A DNA stretch of 64,000 nucleotides from Cephalotus follicularis (taxonomy: Eukaryota; Streptophyta; Magnoliopsida; Oxalidales; Cephalotaceae). A program made the translations under genes and the position numbers. Of this stretch, positions 1 to 13,369 are shown piece by piece (position 1 is the first letter of the stretch; each line of letters starts with the position of its first letter). The notes under the pieces were generated by a model. It was not told where the DNA came from. It saw only the letters and a list, made by a program, of their open reading frames with translations, and did no database searches. The stretch spans positions 186,001 through 250,000 of the forward strand of contig BDDD01001974.1 in the NCBI GenBank assembly GCA_001972305.1, given 5' to 3'.

Positions 1-261
1 GGCATCTGTTTTTAGAATGTTATTTGTTTATTTGCAGTGAACATCTTTAACGACTATGACATTTTCGCCTATATTTGTTGAGTTTTTCTCCGTCTGCATA
101 TCTGCAAAATGAAGGTCATTCGATGACACGTTTTCACAATATTCATGAGCAGGCTGTTAGCATTATGCTAATTTTTTCCCTATAAATGTTGTTGAAGCTT
201 CCTTGTCGTCTCATCTCATATTAAATTATCTTTTTGTTTATTTTTAAAAATGTAGTGAGAG
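1..261 (+). other. 5' leader region of the SPX-MFS gene
   Basis: This is non-coding sequence directly upstream of the transporter start codon. Two possible intron acceptors are visible: a T-rich tract ending in TTTGCAG near 30-37, and a T-rich tract ending in TGTAG at about 254, only a few bases before the ATG at 262. The second suggests that a 5'-UTR intron ends just before the coding start (inference). The promoter lies outside the window. Confidence 0.4.
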
Positions 262-3200
262 ATGGTTGCTTTTGGGAAAAAGCTGAAGGATAGACAAATT
301 CAGGAATGGCAAGGGTATGTGTGAAATATTGTTGTATATCATATATATGATGTGCTTAGTTTCTAATGCAATGTTACGAGCAATTTGAAAGTTTTTGCTC
401 AGTAGTTGAAAGAAAAAGACCCTAAATTTATCAGGGAAATCTTTGTGACAAGTCTTATTCAGTTAAATCGTTTGAACATTATTTTTCTTTGGTCATATGG
501 AGTAATGACTGAAGCATTTAGGTACAAGTACAACATGTCATATATGAATCATGTAGTTAATTAGAAACCTTATGTATTTGATTATGGCATTCCAAAGGTA
601 TTATCAATTTGGCTGTAATATTTTTGAGCTTAAAGCTGTTGGCTTTAATGTGACTTTTTCCAAGAACCATAGATATTTTTATTTCTTTTCTTGAGGGACC
701 ATATTACAAAAATCACAAATTATGCCAGCCCAATGTCATTACTTCTTTATGCATATGTAGAGTGATGTAGAGGGTTATAGATGGGGTTTTCCCATGTTCA
801 GGTGAAATTTGAATATTTTTTCATTTTATTGATATATCTTTTTCATCTGTATAGTTCCTATGTTAGTATGCTCATGATTTATTCCTTCCAGGTACTATAT
901 AAATTATAAGTTAATGAAGAAAAAAGTAAAACAATATGCACAACAAATTGAAGTTGGAACTCAAGATCGTCGCCATGTTCTCAAGGATTTCTCAAGAATG
1001 CTTGATAATCAGGTTTTTTTGGAAGATATACAGCATATTTATTTTTTTTGTGAAGAACTTATTCTTGATTGTAGGTGAGACATATTAGAAATTGGTCACT
1101 TCATCAGAAATGCATTGTGTCAACTGAGTAGTATAGTTATTTAATAGGAATATGGTATTCAATGACACTAAGGTTCTTAATCATGGTGGGATTCTCCAAA
1201 ATGACACCCTCATATAATATAAATCCAACCATCGAATTTGATGTTTTAGCTATGTAGATAGGGAGTCCGATTTAGTTAATAGAAGCGTTTGCTGTTGTGA
1301 AGTTTTAGCACGTTATACTGATAAAAGTATAACATTAAGATTGATCCACTTGAATGTTGAGAAGTTTCCATAGAACTGTCAAATCTTTCACAATACCGAG
1401 ATATTGCGTGATGTGATGTTGTTTCACAGGTTAGAAAGCCTGTTAAACCTGGTTGATAAGCAACAAAACATATGATGATTGTGAAGACTCATGTAATTTT
1501 TTGATGTAGTCATTGATGGTTTACTTTGTGTTATGCTCTTATATAAAGGGATTAGAGGACATATTAAAGGTTTTGATAATGGGAGTTAAAGTGCTTTATG
1601 CTGTTTTCATACATGTACTTGTATTTGTATGCATCTGTACTCTGAAATGCATGTTGATGTCCGTATAAAGTATATATATGCATATCTCACAAGTTTTATG
1701 TTCCCGTTGAATGGAACTGCCTGTCTAAATTATGTAGGAACTGGAATTTCTTGCCTACTGTGATACTGTGTGCTATTATTATGGAAAGCTAAGTTCCAGT
1801 CTTGCACACTTGGTGCTGAATATGACAGTTGTTTTCTTCCTATTGCAGATTGAGAAGATTGTTCTTTTTCTGCTGGAGCAACAAGGGCTACTTGCAAGCA
1901 GGATACACCAGCTTGGAGAGCAGCAAGAGGCTCTTCAGGAGCATATATCTCAAATAGATGAACTACGAAAAGCTTATAGAGCTGTGGGACAAGATCTTTT
2001 AAAGCTTCTATTTTTTGTTGAGATCAATGCCATTGGTCTGCGTAAGATACTGAAGAAGTTTGATAAACGCTTTGGCTATAGATTCACTGATTACTATGTC
2101 AAAACTCGTGCAAATCATCCTTATTCCCAGCTGCAGCAAGTTTTTAAGCATGTGGTAATAATTAAACTGAAAAAGGCACTTCTTCTTTCAGACTATACTA
2201 TACTTGATAGTCTTTAAGATGGTGCTAGGTTAATATGATCCTCGCATCTTCTCAGATGCACTATGAGAGAGTAATTTATAGCATAAAGTAGTTACTAAGA
2301 AGTTTATTTCTCCTTGTGGATTTAGCTTTACCTTCCAATAATGATCATGCAGGGATTAGGCGCTGTTGTGGGTGCTATATCTCGTAATCTTCATGAACTT
2401 CAGGACTGCCAAGGAAGCTACTTTTCAATTTATGATCAGCCTTCTTTTCCTCTCCAGGTTACTTTTACATTTATTCAAAAGTTGTAATTATGACATGATC
2501 TTTATACATACTCTGGAATACACAGCAGTTACAGGTGGGAGATTTACAGTGTAATTTACTGGATGTTGTTTGCAGGATCCTGTTGTTGATTCAATGAATG
2601 CAGCTGTAGACAGGTTAACCCACTCAACGAACTTCCTAAACTTTATGGCACAGCATGCCCTCATTATGCATGAAGAGTTACCTACTCCTGTTGAGGAAAC
2701 TGTTGATGATCATAGATACCATTTTATGTCGCTTCTCTTGAACTTAGCAAACACATTTCTTTATATGGTCAATACGTATATCATTGTCCCTACAGCAGAT
2801 GACTACTCCACGAGTCTTGGAGCTGCAGCCACAGTTTGTGGTATTGTGATTGGTGCAATGGCCGTTGCGCAGGTGTTTTCTTCAGTGTATTTTAGTGCAT
2901 GGTCAAATAAATCATACTTCAGGCCTCTTGTATTTAGCAGTATTGTTCTTTTTGTGGGAAATGCGATGTATGCATTGGCGTATGATGTTGATTCATTAAC
3001 GGTTCTGTTGCTTGGTCGTCTTTTATGTGGGTATGTAACCTTCCTCTTTTGTTTCTGCTAATAAGTGATTATATATTGTCTTGAAGCTCTTCATGATCGT
3101 AATAAAAAGTAGGACTCAAAAATAATGGTTCTGAAACTGCTAAGAGTTGACAAAGTAATACTGTTATGTTGCAGGTTTGGTTCTGCTAGAGCTGTTAACC

Positions 3201-6051
3201 GGCGTTATATCAGTGATTGTGTACCATTGAAAATGCGCATGCAGGCATCTGCTGGTTTTGTTAGTGCCAGTGCTCTAGGAATGGCTTGTGGTCCAGCTCT
3301 TGCTGGCTTACTTCAAACTAATTTTATGATTTGGAAGCTTACATTCAATCAAGACACATTACCTGGCTGGGTTATGAGTGTTGCTTGGCTTCTGTATTTA
3401 ATATGGTTGTGGATCTCTTTTAAAGAACCATCTCGAGAAATCAAAGAGGATCATATGGCACCTGATTCAAATGCTGGTATGTTGACTCTTGTCACACCAC
3501 TTCTTGGGCTTGATATTTTGTGAAATGACTTTGTCTGCATCATGTAGATGATAGGGTGTAACTTGGAGGTATGGTTTTTGATGGTTTTCGATATTGTATT
3601 TCAAGATTATTTTATTATTATTTTTAAAATAGCAGAAGATTTTTCAAAACATAGTTCCATCATTTAGTATGGAACAGACTTTAAAACACTATACGCCTGT
3701 GGAGCTTTAGGTCAGAGTTAATTTCTATGGAGCAACGAGTCTTTGTATGATTTTTTATAGAGATATAGATTGTGTATTGATATTCAGTCACTGAAATCAA
3801 CAAAGTCTGGTCCAGCCAGGACACTTGATGTGCATTAGGTTGCACTGCACTGATGAGTTTTGTGTTGATATGCTTCCCATAACAGATCTCAGCTCTTAGG
3901 TGAATTGTTTAGGAATTTATGTGTACCTAGAATAAAGGCTTAAGGGTCATTGCCGTATGTTTGAGAGCTGACCTTCCTCGTTGAAAGATGGGATCTTAGA
4001 CATCAGAAAATTGGGCCCCAAAATAATCTGTTGAACCTGTTACTTTTTTTTTCCATTGTTTCTGAATCACTATGCTCTTTACCTCTGCTTGTGGTAGTTA
4101 TTTCATGTCATAAACATGAATATTTTCAAGAATGGGGAGAAATGTTAACCTTCTGATGTGGAACCCTGTAAATGACAGGAACAATAACAAATGATGAACT
4201 TGAGAAAGGTCTCAAACAACCATTGCTTACTGGCTCAGAAGAGAAGCAGAGAGATGAAGATGAAGATGATGATCAAGAAGGTGATCGAAGTGATGAAGCT
4301 TCAGAGGTATCTCGCCAACCAGCCTCTTCACTCAGATCTGCATACAGACTACTTACACCATCTGTAAAGGTTTGAGACTATTCTAAACATCATTCTGCTT
4401 GTAAGTCCTTGTTCATTTACTTAGTGTGCACCATTTGATGTCACAAGTAATGTGTGAAGTAAGTTTATCAGGGTGCAATCAATGCAACCTTCTTGCAGGA
4501 ATATTAACTCAAAATATTATGTACTGAGGTTGATGTACTATAGTTTGTTTCAAGTAAGAACACTATAAAATTTGATTTTAGGGAATACTCAAACTATGGT
4601 CCAGGTTTCATCCATCATATTAGTTTTGTTTTAATAATGAGTGCACTGAAATTTTCAGCCTCCTCATACTAATGGTTGGGGTACTGCAGGCTTCAATTCA
4701 ACAAGGTGTAAATGATATTATCTTTTTTAGATGGTTTTCTAGCTATAAAATTTTAACGGTTCCCAAAAGAAAAAGAAAGAAAGAAAGAAAGAACAATGTA
4801 AAAAGTTGATTAGTCCTTGAGCTTAAAGTTTTTGTTAGGTTTTTCCCCTGACCATTGGATAGACTGAATCCGCTACTTTCCCCCCTCCCTGCTTCCGCTG
4901 GTTCAGCGGGGTTAACAAAATTTCTTATAGGTCGCTTAGATGATGTTATTATGCATGAAAGATTAATTAGTTAGTTTAGAATAAATTTTAAATCTTTTAA
5001 ATTAATTAGTTAAGGTCTTGTCTGGTTTTCTGCTGATTTTTATTATGATTTTGCTTAATTCAAAATAAGACTTCCTTGGTTCTTACTCTAAAAAATTGTC
5101 ACGTTGTATCTACTTGAAGCTAACAACATTATTTAAAAATATATCTATACCTTCTACATGATCCATCTCCCTAAACTTCTCTAATATCACCAGGTTCAAT
5201 TGTTGATATACTTCATGCTCAAATATGCAATGGAGGTATTACTCTCAGAATCTAGTGTAGTTACCACATACTACTTCGGATGGTCTACAAGCTCGGTGGC
5301 AATATTTCTTGCCAGTCTTGGGCTAACAGTTCTTCCGGTGAACATTGTTGTTGGAAGCTACATTAGCAACATGTTTGAAGACAGGTAATTTTTTAACAGG
5401 AAGCACAATTTGTGTCTAATACTATTTAGTTTTCATTTGTGCTAATTAAATTTTGCTCATCTTCACCTGTGTAATTATTGGTATTTTTGTTCTCATTGCA
5501 CTAATTGCAGGCAAATTTTATTGGCATCTGAAATCATGGTTTGCATAGGCATACTCCTCAGCTTCCATTTTTTTATTCCTTATTCTGTGCCACAATACGT
5601 CTGTTCAGGGCTCATCTTGTTCGTTTCCGCTGAAGTACTTGAAGGTGGGCTACTCAGTAATTACTTATTTCTTATAACTTGGATTTTGGAGTTTCCATTT
5701 TATCTTTGAATCCTAGCTTACTAGTGAACTTGGATATGAATTGCTGTATTTGGTCACTGCATCTTGTTGATCATTACTAATATTCTGATGAATTTGAACC
5801 GTTTTGGTCCAGGCGTAAATTTGTCACTCCTCTCTCGCGTCATGTCGTCGAGGCTTTCCCGTGGAACCTACAATGGCGGACTTTTATCAACAGAAGCTGG
5901 GACAATTGCTCGAGTCATTGCAGATGCCACTATAACCTTGGCCGGGTACTTGGGTGAGAGTATGCTGTTGAATGTCACTCTGCTTCCTTCACTCATTATA
6001 TGTGTAGGCTCCATTATTGCTACCTGCTTAACCTACAACTCTCTCTATTGA
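262..6051 (+). CDS. PHT5: SPX-MFS vacuolar phosphate transporter (PHT5/VPT family)
   Basis: Proteins of this family move inorganic phosphate into the vacuole, and their SPX domain senses inositol pyrophosphates. Coding exons read by eye: 262-314, 892-1012, 1849-2154, 2353-2457, 2576-3030, 3175-3476, 4179-4369, 5194-5384, 5511-5644, 5813-6051. All have GT/AG borders and join in frame to 2097 nt, about 698 aa, the usual family length. Residues 1 to about 190 form the SPX domain, starting [12 protein letters not shown] and with the basic surface cluster KILKKFDKR at 124-132. From about residue 242 ([18 protein letters not shown]) the hydrophobic MFS helices begin. A strongly acidic cytosolic loop lies at about 470-490, between the two transporter halves, and the last helices end at LTYNSLY. 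The ATG at 262 starts the canonical SPX N-terminus. No stop or frameshift is seen, so the gene looks intact. Which PHT5 paralogue it is cannot be decided here. Confidence 0.95.
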
Positions 6052-7327
6052 TCTATCAAGGTTTCCGTTCATCCTTTCAATTCCAATCCCTTATTATTTT
6101 ATTTTACTTTTTCCATTTTTCATGTCTGCTGGATTTTTTTGATAATCTAGTTCATTGTTCACAGTTAAAATGTCGTTAGATAATAAGTTGTTTTAATCAC
6201 TTTCCAACTTTTTTTATTTTAACCAATAACTTAACATGGGTTATAGTTTATAGCATTACTCGAAAAGAAAAACATATCCTGATGAGTCTTAGACTATGAA
6301 GCTAATTAAATCAGACCTGTAATCTCGAGGCACTTCAAATGGGGACTTAGGACTCTCAGATTGTCCTATGCCATCAACACTATATATGTCAGAACTCGGT
6401 CATCATGTCAGAAATTTTTACCTCAATTAAGGATCTCAACTGGTTCATTGGTGAAAGAATTTCTGATATCTAAATAGAGTTTGCATATATGACACTAACC
6501 AATTACTGAACATGGCCTAATTCAGTTTCTCCACTATAAAGTTGGCTTCTCTTCTCGTTTAAGTATTATTGACCAATGTCCAAAATTTAAATCCATGATT
6601 AATTGCACAACAGTTTAAAACTCGTGCAATGTTTAATACAATTTCTAATTAATTACCAGTAAAAGTTAAAAAGGTTAAAAAATAATACATATTGAAATAA
6701 TTAAGAGTAAAATATGTAATAAGAAATCCAAAATGAAATAAAAAAATACAACAACAAAAAAAAGAGTGAAAAATATAAATTGTACGTTTTTTTTTTGTAA
6801 ACAATAGATAAATCGGTCATTTATAGAAAGGTTTTATAATTACATAAAATATCCAATACAAATGCTCGATCATATAGAAAACTCAATTCAAATCCATATT
6901 AAGTCAAATCAAATTCACTAAATACACTAATCAATGGTACAAATTACATGCGTATACTAATTAGCAAGCAATCAATTACAATAAAGTGTATACTAATTAA
7001 AATAAGATTTGATCGATTAAATAGCCTTATATTTAAGGATTCTCTGTGTTCGTAAATTCATCAATGAAATTATGATTGATTGAAACCATTTTCTTATTTG
7101 AACTCTTTGATTCTTATTATGCATTTTTTTTAGGGAAATATAAGAAATTAAGTTGTAATAGATTGGTTATTACATGATTCCAATCATATATCCACATTAC
7201 AGATCATCTAATAATAAAAATAAATCAATCACTTGAATTTAGACACGTGGATGTTGACGTCGAATTTTAAGATTTTTGAATGGAGAGCTATTGTGTATTT
7301 GAGGTTTTAATTTTTAATTATAGGTAG
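6052..7327. other. 3' flank and AT-rich spacer, no gene seen
   Basis: This is the 3' UTR of the transporter followed by AT-rich intergenic DNA. T-rich stretches just after the stop could serve in 3'-end formation, but no clear AATAAA stands out near the stop. No open frame with codon bias or family resemblance was found on either strand. Confidence 0.5.
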
Positions 7328-7707
7328 AAGTATCAATTTGGACAATAAACTTTTACTCAAAGTACTTATTGAAGTTTAGACTAAAAAATAGATCAATTTA
7401 AGGACTGAACTATACAAATTAGATGAATTGAGGATCAAATTGATATTTTTGACTAAATTTTTTTTAATATTTTTATGTGTAAACAAACATAAATCACTTA
7501 AATTATCGTATAGTGTTTAAGTCAATATCTAATTTATAAATATAAATATAAAGTCACTTAATCAACATCTAATTTATCCATTTTTTAAGCAAAAATATTA
7601 ATTTCGTATCAATGATCCAATTTTTATCTCTAAATATATCTATTTTTTAGTTCAGACTCCAATAAATACTTAAGTAAAAGTTTAGGACCAAAATAATTAT
7701 TTTTACT
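7328..7707. repeat. MITE-like element with imperfect terminal inverted repeats
   Basis: The left end (around 7336-7395, containing AAACTTTTACTCAAAGTACT) is matched by the reverse complement of the right end (around 7640-7700, containing AAACTTTTACTTAAGTATTT). The arms are roughly 60 bp with scattered mismatches and both run into a CTAAAAAATAGAT motif. There is no coding capacity. Exact ends and target duplication were not resolved. Confidence 0.5.
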
Positions 7708-8321
7708 TTCATTATATAGATATCACATGGCCAAAATCTTGGCTCAATAAATATACAATACCGTCAAATCCGTATTCGGTCTCATGAAACATCAATTGTG
7801 TGAGCAAATGGATCGTACTCATAAATGAGGTGAGCCATTTGTTTACACAAGCTCAAATCCATTAATATCATTTATAATTAGTTATTAATTAGTTTTATTA
7901 ATCCCCTTTATAATTACTCACAATGAAGATAAGAGATAGGATATCAAATTGAGGCATCACTAATTAAGGTTTTAAACTCAATCATTCAAAATAATAAAAT
8001 CTAGGACGCTAACATGTTCAATATTGTGAACCTCATCACGATGATTCAAGTAGTTAACGGGATACGTTCAAAAACCTTCCAATTTATAGTAAGCAAAACG
8101 GGCAGACGTAGGCACCATAACTGTTGAATCACCGAAAAATATGGTTTGAAATTTGAATAGTATATTATGCTTACAATCATCTTTTTTGGGGGTCCGATTC
8201 ACATTCAAAGATGGTACGGTACTGGAATTTTTGGTGAATGAAAGAGAGACGATATTTACTCATCTGATATTGCAGCCTGATAATAATACCTAATTTGTAT
8301 ACTTCAACGGGAGGGAGTGCT
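7708..8321. other. AT-rich spacer, no gene seen
   Basis: Intergenic DNA between two MITE-like repeats. Nothing resembling a gene, RNA or regulatory array was recognised. Confidence 0.4.
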
Positions 8322-8864
8322 TAGTATGGTCACTTTTCATAATTACTCACCAAAATATATTCTACTTTATAATTTAATGTACGAATTTTATTCTTTATAT
8401 TTAATGTTTAAGTTTGTAATATTATCTTTGTATATCATATATATTAATTTTTAAGCTAATTAAATATTTATAAATATACTATTGAATAAAAAACCTTTTG
8501 ACATTATAGGCAAAAATTATATAACGTTGATATACTATCTTTGTAAATCATGCATGTCAATTTTCAATTTAATTAAATATCTATAGATATACTATTTATT
8601 ACACATAATAAATTCGATCATTATATAATTTTTACGTATGCCGTTAAAGAGTTAAAATTCGATTGTTATACTTTTTACATATACCATCAAATAGTTGTTT
8701 ATTCAATAGCACATGTATAAATATTCAATTGACTTAAATATTTGCATGTATTAACAACAAAGATAATATATCAAATTTGACGTTAAATATAAAAAATATA
8801 ATTAACACATTAAATTATTAAAGAGGGTATATTTTGGAGAGTGAATAAAGAGTGATCATAACTA
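8322..8864. repeat. MITE-like element with about 170-bp inverted repeats
   Basis: The left end reads TAGTATGGTCAC and the right end, reverse-complemented, reads TAGTTATGATCAC. The similarity continues inward for about 170 bp per side through shared blocks such as CCAAAATATA, TAATTTAATGT, ATTATCTTTGT and ACTATTGAATAAA. The element could therefore fold into a long foldback. No ORF is present. It abuts the candidate end of the hAT element. Confidence 0.6.
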
Positions 8865-8867
8865 TTG

Positions 8868-9020
8868 CTGGGCAAGGGTCGGGTCGGTCCAGTCCTGGGT
8901 TAGGATCGGTTCGACCCGTGCAGTGGACTAGTCCGGGCTGAATTTTTTTTTAGCGCTGGGTTAGGGTGAAGGTTATTTGTGGGTTGGTCCGACGCGGTTC
9001 AAGGTTCTAATTGCTTTGTG
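8868..9020. other. GC-richer candidate terminal region of the hAT element
   Basis: After AT-rich DNA the sequence becomes rich in GGGTCGGGTCGG and GGTTCGACCCG-like motifs, which are typical subterminal sequence of plant hAT elements. A comparable block (GGTCGGTCCAGTC, GGACCCGTAAC, AACCGATCC) lies at 14890-15100 on the other side of the transposase remnant. A crisp terminal inverted repeat and 8-bp duplication could not be defined. Confidence 0.35.
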
Positions 9021-9111
9021 GTCGATCGGAAAATCCAAAAAACTCAAAGAAAATAACAGTATATCTAATTAATATTAAGCACAAAATTCATCTATAATGT
9101 TGCACTTAGAA

Positions 9112-9525
9112 AAAAAAAACGTAAGAAATAAAACAAGTATACAAAGGATATGAGAATGAATTATTTTGATTAATTATTTAGTCGTTTACAGTTTATATTC
9201 TTGCGGGCCAGAAGTATATATTGTAATTTAATTATGAAATAACCGTTCACAGTTTATACTCTTACAGGCCAAGAGTATATATTGTAATTACAAAATTAAA
9301 AAAAACATAAGAAATAAAACAAGTAGACAAATGATACGAGAATGACTTATTTTGACTGATTATTTTGTCGTTCACAGTTTATATTCTTGCGGGCTAAATA
9401 TGTATATTGAAATTTAATTATGAAATAACCGTTCACAGTTTATACTCTTGCAGGCCAAGAGTGTACATTTTTATTATTATAGCCGTTCACAGTTTCTACT
9501 CATGTGGGTCAAGAGTGTACGTTGT
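9112..9525. repeat. Tandem duplication of about 186 bp with a nested short repeat
   Basis: Blocks at about 9112-9297 and 9298-9480 are diverged direct copies, both starting with a CATAAGAAATAAAACAAGTA-like motif. Within and after them the motif GTTCACAGTTTATACTCTTG plus a GGCCAAGAGT-like tail recurs about five times up to 9525. The array lies just beyond the C-terminal end of the hAT transposase remnant, where transposase-binding repeats often occur (inference). Confidence 0.6.
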
Positions 9526-9529
9526 TATC

Positions 9530-10484
9530 TAATCATTACTCGTCACTTGGGGTGTCCTCGTCTACCATATTGGCTATTCTTGCATCCCAAAATATCCAGT
9601 TTTTGAGACAAACACACAGTTCAAGCGATTGTGGACTCAAAGTGCTACGTCTGTCGTCGAGAACTCTCCCATGGCTGAAAACGCGGTCTTCGAAGCAATG
9701 GTTGATACAGGGGATGTAAGCAAGTCCCGTGGCATTGTCGAGAGAACGAAATACTATTGAGTCTTTGTATTTCACCACTCTAGGACACCAATTTCTTCCG
9801 CCTCTTCAATCATCATATACGTCGATGGGTGCTGCTCTACAAGATACCTTTGTAGCTCATTGTTCCTTACCCTGTGGGAACCCCGAGACTCGCTAGATTG
9901 GCTTGAAGAATAAGGGCTACAAAATGCTAAGCTCGCGAAGGATGTTATGCTCTTACCCTTACCTTTATCCAGGGATGGAGCATGCACTTGTTAGACAGTT
10001 GCAAAATTTGAAAACTTATAAACATAAATATCAAACATGTTAGTTAAAAAAGAATGTATATTATCTCTATCGTGCTCAACAATGTATATTATCTCTATCG
10101 TGCTTAACAAAATCTGAGTGAGGCAGTAGAGATGCCTTAATCAATTCCAAAGTGTGCATTAAACAATGCAAGTTAATCTTACGATCTATTGTTGCAACCA
10201 ACATAAATAACAAAAGAAAATTTTGAAATACTTGAGGAGTTTCGTCTTCATGAACCCGCACATTACTCCAAAAGCGTCATTGTCCCTGAACTCTTAAGAT
10301 ATGACACAAATTTCATACAGTTTAAATATGACCATATTAGTAGTAATATAATACAGGCCTGAGAAAAAATTAGCCAATTCATCAAATTTAGTTATTTAAC
10401 TACTATTAAACAATTATCTCAATCATGTTCAATATAATGATAATCTAAAGAATATGCAAGACAGTAATCAGAAAGTGGTGGGCC
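9530..10484 (-). pseudogene. hAT transposase remnant, C-terminal part
   Basis: This is the broken 3' part of a BED-type hAT transposase gene of the Ac/RICESLEEPER kind. On the minus strand, short open pieces give the hallmark C-terminal dimerisation region in changing frames: NNELQRYLVEQ, then EEIGVLEWW, then a segment like the family's serine-rich block followed by FSHGRVLDDRRSTLSPQSLE and a final LKNW, matching the usual GRVL-D-RSSLSP-...-W pattern. Several frame changes and stops separate the pieces, so no functional protein can be made. The upstream part (about 10076-10480) is more degenerate. The 5' half of the same gene lies beyond the LTR-type insertion that ends at 13364. Confidence 0.75.
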
Positions 10485-10489
10485 ATACT

Positions 10490-13364
10490 TGACACACCCG
10501 GACCCAGCTCGCTGGAATCCATCGTGCCCACTACGAGGCCAAGCCTCCCATCAGAGACTCACCTCATAGGTTCAACAGAACAGAGTTTCAGAAATACATT
10601 TTTCAAACAAAAGAATAAACAGAAAAGTTTCTTGAAAAACTTGAAAATAATTCTAACTCTTAAATTTTTAAGAAAATCAGGCATGTAGTATTCGTTTATT
10701 GGACTATACCCCATGTAAAGAAAAACATAGTTTATAAAAATGGGCTCATCTCTCAGCAACCACACTCCCGAAGGAGGAAACCGTTTATAAAATGGGCTCA
10801 GCCCTCAGCAGACCACAATTTAAAAGCAGAAAACAAGTATGGGTTGGGTTCTGCCTCAACCATATTACCAAAACATAAATCAAAAACAGGGCTTAGCCCT
10901 TTTAAAACAAAATTAAAACATTTGTATAAAACATAAGAAATGCAAAAATTTAAATGTTAATATTGTGAGTGATATGCATGTGTTGACTCTGGTTGGTATG
11001 CCCTTGTGGTCTCACCTCAGCAGACTGACTGACTTTAACTGACAGAGCTCAGTAGACTAACTTGTCAGAACTAATAACAGAAAACAGAGGAGGGGGTTAG
11101 TCCACAGGACTAGTGAGATGAACAAAAAGACTCAGCAGAGTTTTTACTCGCATATAAATATCTTTGCAGAAAAGATATAACACAAGTATAAAACAAACTT
11201 AAACAGAAGTTCAAAAACAGAATAAAGTCCAAACTCTGATTTATAAAACAGATCAAAAACAACTTAAACAGAATATAAATATAAAATCGACTTATAAAAC
11301 CAAAGTTTTCAGAAATCAGCAGAAAATCAGATCAGAAAACCAGATCAAATCATCAGAATTTCATATATATATAATAATTAACAGAGTTTAAACAGATAAA
11401 ATATATAAAGATGCAATGGGTCTACTAAGTAAGGTTGACGCTTGGGCCCCGTCGGGCCGAACGTCCAGCAGAAATAGTGGCAATGACATCGTCGCGTCAA
11501 AGCATCAGAACGGAAGGTCATACACGTGTAGACAAAGCCTCTCATGAGCATCAGATATGTAACCAATACAATACCGAGATCATCATGCATCTAAACATAT
11601 TTAACAGATTTCAGAATACAGAATCTCAAATTTCAGAATACATAATCCTCAAAACAGACTTAAAACAGATTTCAGACAGATACGGAAATCAACGTCATCA
11701 AAAAAAATTTAAAACAGATTTTAACAGATAGAGGAATCATTTTCCTTATCATGTACAGATATAACCGAAAATAGCGTCATAGTATGACTATAACCATACG
11801 AGCACTTGAAAACATTAAAAGAAAGTTTCAGACATTAAAACTTGAACAAAATTTAGAACAGAAACAGATCCAGATTCATTCAAATATGGAAATCAATAAG
11901 TAAAACGTTTCAAACATTCAAACCATTAAAAAGAACTCCAGAGTAAAAAGGTTAAAGAAAAGCGTTCCACTCACAGAACAGACGAGCAAGTCCCACGACT
12001 GGTCGCCTCCATGGCCGACCTCAAAGGCAGGATCCTCTACCAACAGACAAACAGACAGACATACAACAGACTATCAGAACTCAAACACATACTAAGATGT
12101 GAAAATCTTTATGTAATGAAATGCGTGCAGATGTTAGAAAACTATAACGACCTAAACGGTCAACAGCAACAGAAGTTTGATAGTTCAAAACATCGTTTAA
12201 ACCTCTTATTAAACACTCTTTTGAAATCATTTAAAACTAGTCCAAGTGGTTGTCCAGGTTATCCAATTCAAATCGATTACACAATTCAAGCTCATATATA
12301 TAACAGAAACAGATATATATACAGAAATACGGAATTCAACAGAAAACAGATTAACGGAACAGAGTTCAGAGTTTACCAAAATCGGACGGAACAGAGTACA
12401 GAGTTGAAATCTCATAACAGAACCAGAACGGATCACCTCCATGCGGAAAACGGAGTCGGAAAGCTAGACGCATCTGAACGAGTTACCGGAGGCTACCGAC
12501 GCGTGGGCCACACGCCGCCACTGGCCGACGGGTGCCAGCCACTCGCGGTCTCCAGGCAGCAGCAGAGAAAGCCCGATCTGGTGTGCCGGAGGACGGAGAT
12601 CACCGATCTGAGGCGCGTTGGTCACGGCACCGCCGCATCTGGCCGGAACGGACGCGTTGACCGCTGCTGTCTTGGCCTCCGATCTGCTTTGCCGGTGTCG
12701 TCACAGGTCGGAGCTTGTCGCCTTCGAACCGCCGCGATGCCAGGATGCCGAATCTGGGCTCGCCTTGCCTTAACGATCACCGGAGACTGCGGATCAACGC
12801 AAAACAGAGGCGAAGAGAAAAACGGTCACTGCGTGCACACGACGAGGTTGCCGACGAGGGGGTGGGGTCCGGTGTGTTAGGGAGACTGAGGCGGTCCCGT
12901 TGGTACTTTCGCTGGCATCATTTCAGCACTAACGCCAGTGACAGAAGCAGAGAGAGTGTGAGAGAACGGGAGAGATGGGAGAGAAAGTGAGAGGGAGAGA
13001 GAAACCGGGGAGAGAGAGAGAAATGCCAAAAATGAATAAAAAAATGGCATTTCAGAATTATATATATAAATTCAACCATAAAAAATTGGGTTTTGTCCAG
13101 AATTAAACCAATACGGACAGAAATTAGATGTTTAGGACATACAACTTGGTTTACTTTCTGAATTCAGCAGCAGTTTCAGTAAAACATCATTTAATTTTAC
13201 AGTAGAGAAAACTTATTTGTTACGCAGAAAAACCATCATAAAAATTTATTAATGTCGTGATGCATATGTCATGAAAGCCAGAAAACAGACCAACAGTTAG
13301 ACAGACAGACAGATGGTCACATAGGCTCCATAGATACAGACCGTACTAGGATACGGATGTCACA
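10490..13364. mobile_element. Long LTR-type unit (probable solo LTR), copy 1
   Basis: This 2875-bp unit begins TGACACACCCGGACCCAGCT and ends ACGGATGTCACA, that is TG...CA. It is flanked by ATACT (10485-10489) and ATAAT (13365-13369), a 5-bp duplication with one mismatch. Two relatives (15330-18091 and, inverted, 28438-31232) share its length, ends and internal order: AT-rich with many ACAGA/CAGAAT motifs, then a GC-rich stretch around 12420-12900, then a GA-rich tract near 12950-13020. No gag, protease, RT or integrase motif is seen, so a solo LTR of a retrotransposon with unusually long LTRs is the simplest reading. It interrupts the hAT transposase gene. Confidence 0.7.
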
Positions 13365-13369
13365 ATAAT

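Noticed and set aside
100-145. Possible miR827 target site upstream of the SPX-MFS gene (AAGGTCATTCGATG)
   Set aside because: miR827 targets some SPX-MFS leaders, but only the GGTCAT core matches, with too many mismatches elsewhere, including the region pairing to the miRNA seed.
11435-12990. Long open frames in the first LTR-type unit
   Set aside because: Sister units do not keep the frames, no domain is recognisable, and the frames overlap on both strands in a GC-rich stretch. They are by-products of composition.
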